A DNA stretch of 64,000 bases from Paracoccaceae bacterium (GTDB lineage Bacteria > Pseudomonadota > Alphaproteobacteria > Rhodobacterales > Rhodobacteraceae), in NCBI GenBank assembly GCA_024742405.1, contig JANSYP010000010.1, positions 50,721 to 114,720 of the forward strand. Reading direction: 5' to 3'. Made by a program: the position numbers and the translations under genes. Below, piece after piece: positions 52,750 to 62,881 of the stretch. Each line of letters starts with the position of its first letter. Positions within the stretch are counted from its first letter, which is position 1. The notes under the pieces are model-generated. The model did not search any database, was not told the origin of the DNA, and worked only from the letters and a program-made list of their open reading frames with translations.

Positions 52750-54360
52750 TCACTCCGGCAGATAGCGAGGCAAGACGTCGAGGGTGTCCCTCATAAAGGA
52801 CTGCAAGCGCTGGTCCGCCGCTTCGGGCGTGCCGGTGATCGGGGTGATGAAGCGGACCATCGCGCCATCGACACGGCCCCGCGTCCAGCCGTCAATGACG
52901 ACCTGGAGCTTCGCGCGCAGATCGCTGGTGACGCGCTGGCCGCGCTGTTCGAACCAGAAATACACAAGCTGAAGCTCGGTGCCCTTCTGAATGATGGCGC
53001 GGTTGAGCTTGAAGGTGCCGTAGCCCGTGCCATCCATGTCGACCTCGAAGGGCTTGAGCTCCGCCACTTCCCAGCCTGCGGCGGGCAAGCAGACGGACGG
53101 CGAATGGATGCCGCTGCCCTCTGCCTGGTTCTCGTAATAGGCCGCAAAGAAGCTGATCGGCGGTTCGGTTCCGTCAATGCTGGTGAAGGTCGCGCTGACA
53201 TAGTCGTCTGCGTCCAGGGTCTGCTCAACCGCGGGCTCGAGCGACGCGAAGGAGCCATGGCGATCGCCCAGTTCCCGCGGAAACAGCATGAACGGGCTGC
53301 GCTGGGGCGTCACGATATGGGCTTCGGGCGAGACGGCCACGGTGGCCGATGCCGCCATCGTCAGGGCCAGGGCGCCGGCGAGTGCCGCCGACCAGCTGAA
53401 ATTCATCACGCGCGCGGCCTGGGTGCCAAGCCGGTCCGTGTCCAGATCGATCGCTTCGGAGAGCGGCAGCGGGTTACGGGTCGTGCGTTGCAGCACGACG
53501 GCCATCAGGAAGAGGATCGCGACACAGGCCAGGAAGATGACCCAGCCTTCGAAATAGTGCAGGAACCCTTCAGCATGTTCGATGCCGAAGCTGTTCACCA
53601 GAATGCCGATCACTCCGATGCGGAAGGAGTTCATCAGGACCGTGATCGGTGCGGCGGCCAGCAACAGCAGCGCCTTGTGCCAGAGCGGTCCCTTGTAGAG
53701 GATCGACATCAGGTAGGAAAAAGACAGGATCGGGAACAGGTAACGCAGGCCCGAACAGGCCTCGGCCACCTGAAGCTTGTAGACGCCGAGATCAATGATG
53801 TTGCCGTCCAGAAAGACCGGGATGCCGGCAAGCTGCACGAACCAGACACCGATTTCCGACGACACGCCCTGCAGGAAGATCGACACGCGCCAGTAGAGCA
53901 TCTGGGGCAGCGGCAGCATGAAGACCAGGTGAAGCACCGGAGCCCAGTGCAGCTTGCCGCGCTGCCATCCGAAGCCGAGAATGACGACGCCGAAGACCCA
54001 GATGATCATCGCGTAGGTGACGATGTCCGGAATCTCGACGAAGTTTCCCAGCAGCGCCAGCACCAGCGCGCCGGCAATGATGACGATGCCTGGCCAGCGG
54101 CTCTGGTATTCCGACGGGTTGATGGGGGGCGACCGGCGCAGTTCCCGGAGAAACAGGAAGAGCGAGATCACGGGGATCAGTGGTCCGTGGCTGTATTCCG
54201 GGGTGGTCCAGGCAGAGCCCAGGGATACGATCCCGAGCCAGAACAGCGGGATGGATGCCAGAACGAGACCCAATAGTCCCAGAAGGCCAAGCGGCTTTGC
54301 CAGGGACCTGACGGATTCAAACGACGCGCCTGGCGCCCGGCCTTCGACGACTGACTTCAC
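52750..54360 (-). CDS. xrtD: exosortase fused to EpsI, XrtD (VPLPA-CTERM) type
   Basis: 536-residue fusion. The first ~310 residues are a polytopic exosortase with the catalytic triad in '[11 protein letters not shown]' (Cys202), 'NSFRIGV' (Arg247) and '[10 protein letters not shown]' (His268). After a further membrane helix the C-terminal ~190 residues are an EpsI domain with '[13 protein letters not shown]'. This fused form is what is known for exosortase D of alphaproteobacteria, which cleaves and transfers proteins bearing a VPLPA-CTERM tail. It starts at GTG 54360 and sits inside the exopolysaccharide gene run, as exosortases usually do. No VPLPA-CTERM substrate is encoded in the window. 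Confidence 0.9.
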   Translation of the reverse strand: MKSVVEGRAPGASFESVRSLAKPLGLLGLLGLVLASIPLFWLGIVSLGSAWTTPEYSHGPLIPVISLFLFLRELRRSPPINPSEYQSRWPGIVIIAGALVLALLGNFVEIPDIVTYAMIIWVFGVVILGFGWQRGKLHWAPVLHLVFMLPLPQMLYWRVSIFLQGVSSEIGVWFVQLAGIPVFLDGNIIDLGVYKLQVAEACSGLRYLFPILSFSYLMSILYKGPLWHKALLLLAAAPITVLMNSFRIGVIGILVNSFGIEHAEGFLHYFEGWVIFLACVAILFLMAVVLQRTTRNPLPLSEAIDLDTDRLGTQAARVMNFSWSAALAGALALTMAASATVAVSPEAHIVTPQRSPFMLFPRELGDRHGSFASLEPAVEQTLDADDYVSATFTSIDGTEPPISFFAAYYENQAEGSGIHSPSVCLPAAGWEVAELKPFEVDMDGTGYGTFKLNRAIIQKGTELQLVYFWFEQRGQRVTSDLRAKLQVVIDGWTRGRVDGAMVRFITPITGTPEAADQRLQSFMRDTLDVLPRYLPE

Positions 54361-54468
54361 GGAACCTACACTCCTACAGACTTACCCGACGTCTACCATG
54401 GGCCCGTACAACGGACCAATCACATAAAAGAAAAGCGTTACGCAGCTCTCTACAGGATTTGGATGCCG

Positions 54469-55857
54469 TCAGTCGATCTGCAAGTTTCTCACCAGAGCGG
54501 CAAACACCGCGTTCGAGGTGCCCACCGACGCATCGGTGCCTTCGCGGTAGCGGTAGCGGTAGCCGACGTCGAGATCCCAGTTCTTGGTCAGCGTATTGCG
54601 GACGCTTGCGGTGACGTTGAGGCGCCGCCGCTCGCGGTTATCGTCCTCTTCGGCGAACCTGCGGCCTGCGGCGAGATTGAGGATGAAGCTGAGATCCGTA
54701 CTGAAATCCTGCTCGTAGGTCAGGTTCAGGCGGGTAAAGACGGTGTCCTCGGAATCTTCCGCGACATCGACATTCTGTTCCAGTTCAGCAGCGAAGCGTG
54801 CGCGCGGCAGCTCCTGGGTGACGAAAAGCGATCCGATGGGGCGGATATCTTCGGAAAGCTCCCGCGCCGCTATGCCGATATCGCCACCATACACCGTGTT
54901 GCCGCGTTCGAAGGTGCGCCCGGCGAGCAGCCGGTCGCGTTGGCCATTTTCGTCGAGATCGACCGAGTAGATCAGGTTGACCTCTCCGTCCTTGAGCTCG
55001 CGCAGCAAGGCGATGGACCCGATCGTGCCGGTTTCCGTTTCCTCGGTACCAAAGGCCTGCTGCTCGGTGCGGACTTCGCTATAGCCGATCCGGAAATTCA
55101 GCGCCGTCCGCGAATCGAGCGCCATATTCAACCCTGTCCCGATACGGGCACGACGGCGCAGGGTCTGTTGCGCGTCGTCTTCGTCGCGATAGTCGTAGCC
55201 GAAATCGAACACGCCGCGGGTGGTGCGCGTGATGTCAAACAGGATCGACGCGTCTGCGAGATACCGGGTGAGATCGTTGAGGTCTTCCTCGACACCCTCG
55301 TCGACATAGCTGCGCTGGGTCCCGGCAAGAATGTATTCGAAGGTCAGGGGGGCATCTTCGTTGATCACACCTTCCAGGGTCACCCCCAGAAACTCCCGCG
55401 AGCCATCGCCGCGGGCATCGTCAAAGTCGAGTTCGTTCAGGTTGCCGCCTTCGGACAGGGCGTCCACAAAGGCCAGATCGACCTTGTTTGCGCTGATGGC
55501 AAAGTTCAGCGCATCGTCGCCGACCTGGCGGTTGTAGTCGAGCTCCAGCCGCGGGTCGTCAAAGCGGATCGTCTCGCTCTGGATCGGAATATCCTGGACT
55601 CGGACGTGACCGGACAGATCCAGGGCGAATTCGTCGACCCGGGTGCTGCTCCGGTTCGCCAGCCCGAAGGTGTTGATCCACATGTAGCCCGTGTCCGACG
55701 GCTGGTCGGTCAGCCCGACATTGTCGTCGACCCTGCCTTCGCTGCGGAAGTAGTAATCCCAGTTCGGTTGCGCGGATTGGCCGATCAGAGGGCCGGACAG
55801 GCTGACGGACAGCAGGACGCTGGCGGCGGCAGCTTGGCGAAATCGAGATGTCGACAC
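54469..55857 (-). CDS. outer-membrane beta-barrel protein of the exopolysaccharide locus
   Basis: About 462 residues from GTG 55857, chosen over an upstream TTG at 55875 because GAGGGG lies just before it. A signal peptide (MSTSRFRQAAAASVLLSVSLSG...) is followed by alternating amphipathic strands rich in Asp, Arg and aromatic residues ('NWDYYFRSEGRVDDNVGLT', 'GVFDFGYDYRDEDD', 'KNWDLDVGYRYRYREGTDA'). The protein ends 'FAALVRNLQID', consistent with a barrel. Such proteins in exosortase/EPS loci (EpsL- or BBP2-like) are presumed polysaccharide secretion porins. It overlaps no other gene but directly follows the Wza-like gene. Confidence 0.82.
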   Translation of the reverse strand: MSTSRFRQAAAASVLLSVSLSGPLIGQSAQPNWDYYFRSEGRVDDNVGLTDQPSDTGYMWINTFGLANRSSTRVDEFALDLSGHVRVQDIPIQSETIRFDDPRLELDYNRQVGDDALNFAISANKVDLAFVDALSEGGNLNELDFDDARGDGSREFLGVTLEGVINEDAPLTFEYILAGTQRSYVDEGVEEDLNDLTRYLADASILFDITRTTRGVFDFGYDYRDEDDAQQTLRRRARIGTGLNMALDSRTALNFRIGYSEVRTEQQAFGTEETETGTIGSIALLRELKDGEVNLIYSVDLDENGQRDRLLAGRTFERGNTVYGGDIGIAARELSEDIRPIGSLFVTQELPRARFAAELEQNVDVAEDSEDTVFTRLNLTYEQDFSTDLSFILNLAAGRRFAEEDDNRERRRLNVTASVRNTLTKNWDLDVGYRYRYREGTDASVGTSNAVFAALVRNLQID

Positions 55858-55867
55858 GCGGGCCCCC

Positions 55868-56461
55868 TCACTCAAAAAGGCGCCGTTCCGGGATCAGGAT
55901 CACATCGCCTTCGCGCAACCGGGTGTTGCCGGTCGTGACGGCGCCGCGCGAGGCCGCGCGATAGTCAAAGACATAGACGCTTTCCTGGCCACTGCTGTTG
56001 GTCCGGCGTAGCTGGATGCGCTTCGTAGCGGCGAAATCCGTGAAACCGCCGGCGCTGGCCAGCGCCTGAAGAAGCGTTGTGTTGCTGGGAATGATCGCGC
56101 GTCCCGGGCTCAGGACCTCCCCGATGAAATAGACCGTGATCTCGCTGCGGCTGGCGCGGGGCACGGTCGGTTCGGCGATCGTGTTGAGCGCCACGAACAC
56201 GGTCGGTTCGGCGGCGAATGTCGGGCCGAGCGCCGAAGTCAGGGCACGTTGCAGCTGTCCGACGGTGCGACCCTCGGCGCGCAACGTGCCGGCGAAGGGA
56301 AAGGTGATATTGCCGTCGGGGAGGATTGCGACCTGACGGTTCAGGCTTTCATCCTCCAGGACCTCGACGGTGAGGGTGTCGCCTGTGTTGAGCCGGTATT
56401 CCTGTGCTGCTGCTCCGGTCGCGAGAAGGAAAACCGAGATGAGTGCTAAGATGATACGCAT
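55868..56461 (-). CDS. polysaccharide export protein (Wza/BexD-like)
   Basis: 197 residues from ATG 56461. A signal peptide (MRIILALISVFLLATGAAA) precedes a polysaccharide-export domain ('EYRLNTGDTLTVEVLEDESLNRQVAILPDGNITFPFAGTLRAEG') and one SLBB domain ('VYFIGEVLSPGRAIIPSNTTLLQALASAGGFTDFA'). There is no lipobox and the protein is about half the size of E. coli Wza, as is common in exosortase-associated loci where a separate barrel provides the outer-membrane pore. A ribosome site (AGGG) is weak. It lies 10 nt before the barrel gene. Confidence 0.9.
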   Translation of the reverse strand: MRIILALISVFLLATGAAAQEYRLNTGDTLTVEVLEDESLNRQVAILPDGNITFPFAGTLRAEGRTVGQLQRALTSALGPTFAAEPTVFVALNTIAEPTVPRASRSEITVYFIGEVLSPGRAIIPSNTTLLQALASAGGFTDFAATKRIQLRRTNSSGQESVYVFDYRAASRGAVTTGNTRLREGDVILIPERRLFE

Positions 56462-56623
56462 AACGAGATGCCCTGTCCGTTCTGGTGCCCCCGCCGATAG
56501 GCGGCTTCGCTGCATGCTAGGGTACCTTGCGTAAGGGCGGGAGCCGCAAATGGGCTCCGCAGGTGCTTTCGCGCGTGAACGTCATTGCTTTGCAACACCA
56601 TGGCGGTGCCGAGCGGGGGGGCA

Positions 56624-59128
56624 CTACTCGGCCGGTTGCGGCGCCGCGGCGGTCGGTTGCGCAACAGGCGTCGCCGGTTGCGGTGCGGAAGCCAGCGCAA
56701 GCCGTTCCAGTTCCGAGCGCGCATCGGCGGCCTGCGGGACAGGGGCGTCGCCCCAGATGTCGAGCGCTTTCTCGAACTGTTCGGTCGCGTCCTCGGTCCG
56801 GTTCAGCGCGGCAAGCGCCTTGCCCAGATGATACTGGACAAGCGGATCGGACGGTAACCCGGCTGCTGCCGCCGAGAGATACTCCTCGGCCTCGTTGAGA
56901 TTGCCCATCCGGTAGGCGATCCAGCCATAGGTGTCCTGAAAGGCCGGCAGGTCGCTCCCGCGCAAGCGTCGCGCAATGACATAGGCTTGCTGCAGGCTCG
57001 CTTCGTCCGACCGGTGCGTCGTGATCAGGCTGGCCAGATTGTTGGCGACGATGCTGGAAGACGAGTTGTTTTCGTACATCTCTTCATAGATTGCTATCGC
57101 GCCGTCGACATCGCCGCTCCGCTCGGCCAGGCTCGCCTTCATCCACAAAAGAGTCGATGATTCGGGGATGTTGACCAGAGCTTCGTCCAGAATTTGCACG
57201 GCTTCCTGCTCGGCCATCTCGTCGTTCTCGCGCAACACGGTGGCCACAAGGGCACGCCAGACAATCTCTGCCTCGGGCGTTTCTTCCAAGATGCTGCGAT
57301 AGGTCTGCTGAGCGCCCTCATAGTCGCCTTCGACTGCCATCAAAGCCGCGTTGAGAAACAGCAGTCCGGTCTCGGACTCGTCGTCGGTGTTCTCGTTCAG
57401 CACCTGGTCCAGATAGACGCGGGCCGGTTCGACCTCGCCATTGGCCAGGTGGGCGCGAACCACCGCGGCATGGGCGGCCAGCCCGCCGCGGCCCTCTTCG
57501 ATCACGTTGCGCAGCAATTGGATGCTTTCATCCGTGCGCTGCATCCGCGTCAGGAGGGTCGCCTGAAGGGCGGTGGCCATGTCCCTAGCTTGCGGATCAT
57601 CCTCAAGTCGGTCAAGCGTGGAGATCACCTGCTCGACGCGTGGCCAGTCCGAGAGCAGCAGATAGGTCTCGCCAAGTGCCTGAAGCAACGCGACGTTCCC
57701 GGGTTGCGCCCTCAGACTCCGGATCAGGACATCCTCGGCCGACCGCAATTTCTCGCGCGAGATCAGGAACTGCGCGTAACGCAGGCTTTCCTCCGGTGCG
57801 AACCCCGAGGTGGTGGAGGCGAGCAGAAGCGCTTCGCCCATCAAGTCGCGGTTTCCATCCCGCTCGTAGGCGGCGGCCAACATATTGATCGCAGGAATAT
57901 TTTGTGGACTTTGATCGAGCGCGGTCCGCAGGGTCAGAATGGCGTCACGCACCTGATCGTCTTCAATCATCCACCCGGCCTGCAGCACCAACGCATCGAC
58001 CTGGCTGGTGTCTTCGGCGAGCACCTCGTCGACCAGCTCTTTGGCCCGAACTTCATCGCCGGTGGCCAGGTGCATGCGGGCAAGCGTAACCTGCAGATCG
58101 CGCCGTTCTGTGCTGGGCTCCGAGCCTGCGATGAGGGCTTCGACGCCGGCCATCGCCTCTTCGCGCTGGCCGATATCGAAAAGCATCGCGCCCTTCATCC
58201 GTTCGAAGGCCAACGGCTGCTCCGCCGCTGCGATCATCTGGTCGAGCTCTTCGAGGGCGGCTTCGGGGCCGCGGATCTGACGCAGGAACTGGACCAGTGC
58301 AAACTGCGCGCGCTGATCCTCTCCGCTCGTGTCCACCAGACCGCGGATGAAGGTTTCGGCCCCGTCGATGTCGTCATTGGACAGGTACCAGCTGATCAGG
58401 TTGGAGCGGTATGTCTCGTCCTCGGGAAACCGATCAACGAGCGTTTGAAGATGTTCTCCGACAAGGTCCATCTGTTCGGTCTGGGCGAGCAGGCCCAGTT
58501 TCACGCGGTTGATTTCGCGGTCGAGCGGCGCGACTTCCAGCGCCCGTATCGCGGCGTCGATGGCTTTGTAGGGCTGGCCATCGCGCACATAGGTGTCGAT
58601 CAGAACCCGGTGCGCCATGATTGTTTCGGGGTGTGCTTCGACCAGTGCAGCCGCGGCTTGCTGGGCTGCCGCCATCGCTTCGGCATCGTCCAGCTGGATG
58701 GCCTCGCGGTAGTCGAGCGCGGCACGCAGAGCGTCCAGCCGTGGATCGCTGGCGCCCAGATCCTCGGCGGCCGTGATATGGCGTTCGGCTTCGGTCCAGT
58801 CGTTGCTGTCGGCCGCCATTTCGGCCAGCGTCACGCGAACGGGTCCGTAGTCGGGGTTCTGTTCGGCCACCAGAAGGTAGTTGCGGTAGGCGTCGACCGG
58901 ATCCCCGGCCAGGCGCGACTGCTCGGCATAGAGGAGGCGTGCGTCGCGGTGATATCCGTCGATAACGAACAGGTTTTTCAACACGATGCGGGCGCGCTCG
59001 GCTTCGCCCTCGGCGGCAAGTTCCTGGGCCTCGGAATAGAGACGGTCTACCCGGTCCTCAGTCGATTCACATGCGGCGAGCAGCATGATCGCGAGAGTCC
59101 CGGCGACAAGAAGCTTTGAGCGCAACAC
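56624..59128 (-). CDS. TPR-repeat lipoprotein of the exosortase/EPS system (PrsT-like)
   Basis: About 834 residues. The N-terminal lipobox 'LLAACES' marks a lipoprotein. The rest is a long array of TPR-like helical hairpins ('AERARIVLKNLFVIDGYHRDARLLYAEQSRL', 'AINMLAAAYERDGNRDLMGEALLLA', 'VQYHLGKALAALNRTEDATEQFEKALDIW') and ends in a Pro/Ala-rich tail. Large TPR proteins are a standard part of PEP-CTERM/exosortase polysaccharide loci and probably scaffold the export machine. GTG 59128 sits 6 nt after GGAGG; GTG 59131 is adjacent and also possible. Confidence 0.88.
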   Translation of the reverse strand: MLRSKLLVAGTLAIMLLAACESTEDRVDRLYSEAQELAAEGEAERARIVLKNLFVIDGYHRDARLLYAEQSRLAGDPVDAYRNYLLVAEQNPDYGPVRVTLAEMAADSNDWTEAERHITAAEDLGASDPRLDALRAALDYREAIQLDDAEAMAAAQQAAAALVEAHPETIMAHRVLIDTYVRDGQPYKAIDAAIRALEVAPLDREINRVKLGLLAQTEQMDLVGEHLQTLVDRFPEDETYRSNLISWYLSNDDIDGAETFIRGLVDTSGEDQRAQFALVQFLRQIRGPEAALEELDQMIAAAEQPLAFERMKGAMLFDIGQREEAMAGVEALIAGSEPSTERRDLQVTLARMHLATGDEVRAKELVDEVLAEDTSQVDALVLQAGWMIEDDQVRDAILTLRTALDQSPQNIPAINMLAAAYERDGNRDLMGEALLLASTTSGFAPEESLRYAQFLISREKLRSAEDVLIRSLRAQPGNVALLQALGETYLLLSDWPRVEQVISTLDRLEDDPQARDMATALQATLLTRMQRTDESIQLLRNVIEEGRGGLAAHAAVVRAHLANGEVEPARVYLDQVLNENTDDESETGLLFLNAALMAVEGDYEGAQQTYRSILEETPEAEIVWRALVATVLRENDEMAEQEAVQILDEALVNIPESSTLLWMKASLAERSGDVDGAIAIYEEMYENNSSSSIVANNLASLITTHRSDEASLQQAYVIARRLRGSDLPAFQDTYGWIAYRMGNLNEAEEYLSAAAAGLPSDPLVQYHLGKALAALNRTEDATEQFEKALDIWGDAPVPQAADARSELERLALASAPQPATPVAQPTAAAPQPAE

Positions 59129-59242
59129 CACAATCCTCCGGTTGGCTGACGTCAGAAGCCTACGGGGGCGTCCTTAATGCTTCATGATGCAAAAGTAAAA
59201 GCAGCGCCACCCGAACCGGAGCGCGCTATCGCTCGCGTGCGA

Positions 59243-59914
59243 TCACACTCCCGTGCCACGCAGGACGACGACAACCGTTTTGAGAATGACTGCAATGTCG
59301 GTGCGCAGGCTCAGCTTGGCATAATAGCTGCTGTCGAAATGTGCGCGCGCGGCGAAGGTCGTCTTGCTGCGGTTTCCGATCTGCCAGAAACCGGTCACGC
59401 CGGGGCGCATCCGGAAGTAGGCCTGCCCGGGGTAGAGTTCGCGCTGCGAGGGCATCATGGGACGCGGTCCGACCACGCTCATGCTGCCGGTCATCACGTT
59501 CCAGAACTGCGGCAGTTCATCGAGCGAAAGCTTGCGAATGATACGGCCGATCCGCGTGATCCTGGGATCGTCGCTCAGCTTCTGAAAGCGATCCCACTCC
59601 TCTTTCGCGGCGGGGTTGGTTTCGATGTGCGCCCGGAGCGCCTCGTCTGAATTGACGACCATCGACCTGAGCTTGACCATCCAGAACACCCGGCCGTCAC
59701 GACCGACACGGCGCTGAAAGAAGAAGGGGTTATGGCCATCGAGTGCGATCACGGCAGCCAGCAGAAGCACGACTGCTCCGACGGGGAGTGCGATCAACGC
59801 TACAAAGATAATGTCGAAAACACGCTTGCCGAACCGCTCATAGGTCCGCGTCACACGGTCGACGGTATCGAACTGCTCGACAACTTCGGTCGACCCTTGG
59901 AAATGGACTGTCAC
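59243..59914 (-). CDS. sugar transferase initiating exopolysaccharide synthesis
   Basis: 223 residues from GTG 59914 (AAGGGG upstream). It is the short form of the bacterial sugar transferase family: one membrane segment ('[24 protein letters not shown]') then the catalytic domain with '[24 protein letters not shown]', '[34 protein letters not shown]' and '[17 protein letters not shown]'. It transfers the first phospho-sugar to undecaprenyl phosphate, the carrier recycled through UppP. First gene of the minus-strand EPS/exosortase run. The sugar cannot be told from sequence. Confidence 0.93.
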   Translation of the reverse strand: MTVHFQGSTEVVEQFDTVDRVTRTYERFGKRVFDIIFVALIALPVGAVVLLLAAVIALDGHNPFFFQRRVGRDGRVFWMVKLRSMVVNSDEALRAHIETNPAAKEEWDRFQKLSDDPRITRIGRIIRKLSLDELPQFWNVMTGSMSVVGPRPMMPSQRELYPGQAYFRMRPGVTGFWQIGNRSKTTFAARAHFDSSYYAKLSLRTDIAVILKTVVVVLRGTGV

Positions 59915-60408
59915 ACTCGCACCCCTTGCACACTGTGGGTTTTTACAAGCCACCGAAACACATACACCGGCGACCCCTGTTTCCTAACATAGTCTTCAAA
60001 GACCAGCCAATGTTTTCGAAATTCTAAATGAATTTGGTGCGAGTGCAGCAAGATGTTGTAATCCAAGGAATAAAATCCTATTCTGGCTGTGCGCTCGGGT
60101 GACGGAAGCAGCATCGGTGATGATCCGCCGAGTTTTTCGGCAGATTTTCAGATCAATGGAAACAATATGTGCTGAATCTTGTTCAGAAGCGCGAATCTGG
60201 GGACGGTGTGGCCGGCTAACGCAACGGCACTTTCAGAGTTTGGCAACATTGACCCAAAGACAGCCCTTGGGTGTTTCCAACTTGCGACGATTGGATGCGC
60301 AGTGTGATTTGCGGTTCCTAAAGGTATCTGGCCCATGTAGCGTCCGAAACGTATTTGTGGACGAGTTTTGGGTGCAGCGCAGCGAATGCGCGCATGGTGT
60401 TGGGAAAA
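59915..60408. promoter_or_regulatory. 494-bp divergent EPS regulatory region
   Basis: Noticeably richer in A+T than the rest of the window and without a supported gene. It must contain the promoters of both EPS arms. Small dyads are visible: AAATTC-TAAAT-GAATTT at 60019-60035 and a 5-bp hairpin GCCGA/TCGGC near 60127-60141 followed by ATTTTC. No specific regulator could be assigned. Confidence 0.5.
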
Positions 60409-61278
60409 ATGAACGCAACCGGGCCGGTCGATCTTTATAATGCCCATTTCGGTTTCAGGGAGCGACCCTTTTCGTTGGTCCCCGATCCTGAGTTTCTCTA
60501 CTGGTCTGAAAGCCATCGAATGGCTTTCACCATGTTGGAGTATGGGGTGGTTACGCGCGCCCCGATCACGCTGATCACGGGTGAAGTCGGCGCGGGAAAA
60601 ACAACGCTTCTACAGTACCTTCTGCGCTCGATCACGGACGACGTCGTCGTCGGCCTGATCTCGAACGCGCAAGGCGGTCGCGGTGAACTGCTGCAGTGGG
60701 TGCTTCATGCGCTCGATGTGCCGTTCGATCAGACATCTACGTATGTGGCGCTGTTCCAGAGGCTGCAGGACTACCTGCTGGAAGTGTATGCGGGCGGACG
60801 CCGGGTGATCCTGATCTTCGACGAGGCACAGAATCTTACCCCCGAGACACTCGAAGAATTGCGCATGCTCACCAATATCAACTCCAACAAGGACGAGCTT
60901 CTGCAGCTTGTCCTGGTCGGTCAGCCAGAGTTGCGCAAGCTGATCTCGACGCCGCAACTTCGCCAATTCGTGCAACGGGTGGGGGCCAGTTTTCACATTT
61001 CCGCAATGTCGGCTGAGAACGTTGTCGAATATGTGCGCCATCGGCTAGTCGTTGCGGGGGGGCATGGGGACGAGTTCACCAGGGACGCGTTGCACCGGAT
61101 CCATGCCGAAACCGGCGGCATTCCCCGCCTTGTGAATCAACTCTGCGATCTGTCGCTCGTCTACGCCTTTTCGGCGGACCAGGCTCAGGTCACAGAGGCT
61201 GTAGTGCAGTCCGTGATCGCCGATGGTGTGTTTTTCGGCGGTACAGCGCTTCTGGAGACGGAAACCGATGAACATTGA
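60409..61278 (+). CDS. ExeA-like AAA ATPase of the exosortase/EPS system
   Basis: 289 residues from ATG 60409 (ATG 60394 is an alternative). The N-terminus 'DLYNAHFGFRERPFSLVPDPEFLYWSESHRMAFTMLEYGV' and Walker A 'GEVGAGKTTLL' (about 58-67), Walker B 'VILIFDEAQNL' and the sensor 'TGGIPRLVNQLCD' are those of the ExeA/GspA-type ATPases regularly found in exosortase-associated polysaccharide loci. It probably energises or organises assembly with the chain-length protein. Its last 11 bp overlap the start of that gene. Confidence 0.9.
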   Translation: MNATGPVDLYNAHFGFRERPFSLVPDPEFLYWSESHRMAFTMLEYGVVTRAPITLITGEVGAGKTTLLQYLLRSITDDVVVGLISNAQGGRGELLQWVLHALDVPFDQTSTYVALFQRLQDYLLEVYAGGRRVILIFDEAQNLTPETLEELRMLTNINSNKDELLQLVLVGQPELRKLISTPQLRQFVQRVGASFHISAMSAENVVEYVRHRLVVAGGHGDEFTRDALHRIHAETGGIPRLVNQLCDLSLVYAFSADQAQVTEAVVQSVIADGVFFGGTALLETETDEH

Positions 61279-62842
61279 TTTCGCTTACTACCGAAGCATC
61301 TTCTGGCGCCGTTTTCCCTATTTCATCGTCGTGGCCTCGATCCTGACGTCTATCGGTCTCACCGTCGCGATGGTCCTGCCGCCGGAATACGAGGCCCGCG
61401 CAACGCTGCTCGTCGAGAGCGCGCAGATTCCGGATGAGCTCGCCGCGTCGACCGTGAATACCGCGCCCACCGAACAGCTTCAGATCATCGAGCAGCGTCT
61501 CATGACGCGGGCCAACCTGATCGACACCGCAGAGCGGCTGAACGTCTACAATCGCCAGGAAGGCGAGCCTGTGCGCGCGTCCGCCGTTGTCGACGACATG
61601 CGGGCGCGCACACGGTTCGACGCGTCGTCAGGGCGGGATCTTGCGACCCTGATGTCGATTACGTTCCGCGCCACAGATCCACGCATCGCGGCCCAGGTCA
61701 CCAACGAGTTCGTGACCCTCGTGCTGCAGGAAAACGTGGAGATGCGGACCAATGTCGCCGGCGAGACGCTGGAATTTTTCGAACAGGAGGTCGAGCGGCT
61801 CGGAAGCGCGCTCGACGCGCAGGCGGCGGAGATCATCGAGTTCAAGAATGGAGCCGGCCGCGCGCTGCCGGAAAGCGAAGTGTTCCTGGTCGAGCGGCAG
61901 AACACCATGCGGGACCGGATCGCGCAGATCGATCGGGAGGTCGGCCTGGCCGAGGAACAGAAGATCCGCATCGTCGAGCTGTTCGAACAAACGCGGACCA
62001 ACGTCGATCCCGCCACCGCCAGCCCCCAGGAGCGGGCGCTGCTGGCGGCCCGAAACGAGCTCGACACGGCGCTGTTGGTCTATGCCGAGGCCAGCCCCAG
62101 GGTCAGGTTGCTGCAAGCGCGCGTTGCGCAGTTGGAGGACCGCGTCCAGGCCGAGCAGCTCGGCCTCGACGCGAACGCGGAGGCCGACGCGGAAGGCAAG
62201 TCCGCGCCCGAATTGCTCGTTGAATCGCAAATCGGCGATCTCGAGACACAGATCCAAAATCTCAAGCAGGAGGCCACACTGCTGCGCGAAAACGTTGCCG
62301 AGATCGATGGGCTACTGGCACAGATCCCGGCGAATGGTCTGACCCTGCGCGCTTTGGAGCGCGAACATAACAGTTTTCAGGAGCAGTATGCGCGCGCATC
62401 GGACCGCTTGTCCAAGGCGGAGACCGGCGAGCGGATCGAGTTGCTGTCAAAGGGTCAGCGCATCACGATCATCGAACAGGCGACGCCCCCGGACCGCCCG
62501 ACCAAACCGAACCGGACCATGATCGCCGGGGCTGGTGCCGCGGCTGGCGTGGCGCTCGGCCTCGGTGTCGTGGTGCTGCTGGAACTCTTTAACCGTGCGA
62601 TCAGACGGCCGGCCGAGATCGTCGACCGCCTCGGGATCACCCCGATTGCCGTGCTGCCCTATCTGCGGACGGATGCGGAAATCGCCTGGCGGCGCTTGCT
62701 GATTATCCTGATTTTGTGCGGAGCTGTCATCGTGGTGCCGCTTACGGTGTTTTTGGTGCACAGTTTTGTCGTGCCGCTCGATGGGTTTGCCAATTCGATC
62801 TTGCAGCGCTTCGGCCTGACACTTCCGGCAGGGCTCGGATAA
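61268..62842 (+). CDS. polysaccharide chain-length determinant (Wzz/GumC-like)
   Basis: 524 residues. A short cytoplasmic start, TM1 ('YFIVVASILTSIGLTVAMVLPP'), a Wzz domain ('YEARATLLVESAQI'), a long periplasmic coiled coil (about 160-390), and a second hydrophobic region after the proline-rich 'QATPPDRPTKPNRT' ('AGAGAAAGVALGLGVVVLLEL') are visible. A third hydrophobic segment near the C-terminus ('LLIILILCGAVIVVPLTVFLV') is an extra compared with simple Wzz proteins. The kinase is a separate gene 39 nt downstream, as in split BY-kinase systems. It sets polymer length. Confidence 0.92.
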   Translation: MNIDFAYYRSIFWRRFPYFIVVASILTSIGLTVAMVLPPEYEARATLLVESAQIPDELAASTVNTAPTEQLQIIEQRLMTRANLIDTAERLNVYNRQEGEPVRASAVVDDMRARTRFDASSGRDLATLMSITFRATDPRIAAQVTNEFVTLVLQENVEMRTNVAGETLEFFEQEVERLGSALDAQAAEIIEFKNGAGRALPESEVFLVERQNTMRDRIAQIDREVGLAEEQKIRIVELFEQTRTNVDPATASPQERALLAARNELDTALLVYAEASPRVRLLQARVAQLEDRVQAEQLGLDANAEADAEGKSAPELLVESQIGDLETQIQNLKQEATLLRENVAEIDGLLAQIPANGLTLRALEREHNSFQEQYARASDRLSKAETGERIELLSKGQRITIIEQATPPDRPTKPNRTMIAGAGAAAGVALGLGVVVLLELFNRAIRRPAEIVDRLGITPIAVLPYLRTDAEIAWRRLLIILILCGAVIVVPLTVFLVHSFVVPLDGFANSILQRFGLTLPAGLG

Positions 62843-62881
62843 CCCAACGCGACGGCTGTCGGTCTTTCGAAGGAGGACGCC

